A stretch of DNA of 6,274 bases from Eubacterium sp. (GTDB taxonomy: Bacteria; Bacillota; Clostridia; Peptostreptococcales; Anaerovoracaceae), in NCBI GenBank assembly GCA_017419895.1, contig JAFOKI010000290.1, forward strand, positions 1 through 6,274, given 5' to 3'. Each line of letters begins with the position of its first letter. The first letter of the stretch is position 1. A program made the translations under genes and the position numbers. Below the pieces are notes generated by a model. That model did not search any database. It worked only from the letters and a program-made list of their open reading frames with translations, and had not been told where the DNA came from. This document shows positions 5,978-6,274 of the stretch, in pieces.

Positions 5978-6274
5978 TTACAGGATACCCTGACGCATCA
6001 TAGCGTTTGCGACTTTCTCGAAGCCGGCGATATTTGCGCCTTTGACCAGGTCATATCCAAGACCATAGCGTTCAGCGGCGTCAGCGCACTGCTTTTGGAT
6101 ATTGATCATGATCTTCTCGAGCTGGGCATAAACGTCCTCAGCAGCGAAGAATGTGTGGGCAGCATCCTGGCTCATCTCGATCGTGGAGCAGGCAACTCCG
6201 CCGGCGTTGGCAGCTTTCGCGGGTCCCATGTAGATTCCGTTCGCCTGGAGATAAGCGACAGCTTCGTTGGTAGT
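5978..6274 (-). CDS. gdhA: Glutamate dehydrogenase, C-terminal 98 residues (5' part beyond window)
   Basis: The - strand frame is open from the right edge (6274) to a TAA at 5978-5980. It reads TTNEAVAYLQANGIYMGPAK, then AANAGGVACSTIEMSQDAA, and near the end AAERYGLGYDLVKGANIAGF and ANAMMRQGIL. These are the C-terminal signatures of hexameric glutamate dehydrogenases (about 445-450 residues), very like the Clostridium symbiosum enzyme with its AAAAERYGLGYNLV segment. The serine of GGVACS (fragment residue 30) corresponds to the serine that contacts the substrate gamma-carboxylate in that enzyme. The enzyme interconverts glutamate with 2-oxoglutarate and ammonium in the cytosol, joining nitrogen assimilation or catabolism to carbon metabolism. 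About 350 N-terminal residues are outside the window, and coenzyme preference (NADH or NADPH) cannot be judged from this part. It is convergent with the cysteine-cluster gene and ends 20 bases before the shared terminator stem. Confidence 0.95.
   Translation of the reverse strand, partial: TTNEAVAYLQANGIYMGPAKAANAGGVACSTIEMSQDAAHTFFAAEDVYAQLEKIMINIQKQCADAAERYGLGYDLVKGANIAGFEKVANAMMRQGIL

Noticed and set aside
1..6274. CRISPR array, insertion sequence, tRNA, rRNA or riboswitch
   Set aside because: No regularly spaced repeats, transposase-like frame, terminal repeats, cloverleaf or conserved aptamer core was seen on either strand by eye.

Overview
The window looks like ordinary chromosomal DNA from a moderate-GC member of the Firmicutes, most likely class Clostridia and perhaps Lachnospiraceae-like. 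This is inferred from strong AGGAGG/AAAGGGG ribosome binding sites, a TTG start, a glutamate dehydrogenase C-terminus very like that of Clostridium symbiosum, and compact intrinsic terminators. No species can be named from the sequence alone.

Left part (1-3241, + strand). The window opens inside a dihydroxy-acid dehydratase-like gene (IlvD/Edd family), cut just after the position of its first cluster cysteine. A GC-rich imperfect hairpin follows. Next is a two-domain protein, an SseB-like N-terminal domain fused to a MacroD-type macrodomain, probably translated from a TTG codon. After 56 bases comes a small class I methyltransferase of the phospholipid N-methyltransferase type. A hairpin terminator at 3192-3214 closes this block and can also serve the opposite strand.

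Middle (3242-4532, - strand). This is a decayed transporter gene. Its parts are an N-terminal GHKL-ATPase-like domain, the first membrane segments of an SLC1/DAACS-type (dicarboxylate/amino acid:cation) symporter, an in-frame TGA replacing the glycine codon of a VAGPM motif, a further in-frame stretch, and an out-of-frame junction with apparent loss of the central membrane segments. The C-terminal transport core follows in another frame.

Right part (4533-6274). A von Willebrand factor A protein with a complete MIDAS motif lies divergent to the broken transporter. It is followed by a consensus extended -10 promoter whose predicted start falls inside a strong hairpin, and then by a cysteine-cluster protein resembling the YkgJ metal-chelating family. 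A strong bidirectional terminator at 5932-5958 separates this gene from the convergent C-terminal part of glutamate dehydrogenase (gdhA), which runs off the right edge.

The genes do not form one clear pathway. ilvD and gdhA are amino-acid metabolism genes, while the SseB-macro, methyltransferase, VWA and cysteine-cluster genes are single accessory genes. I see no CRISPR array, insertion sequence, tRNA, rRNA or phage module. The main points of interest are the multiply broken GHKL-symporter gene, the SseB-macrodomain fusion, the cysteine substitutions in the dehydratase, and the promoter/hairpin overlap at 5304-5341.
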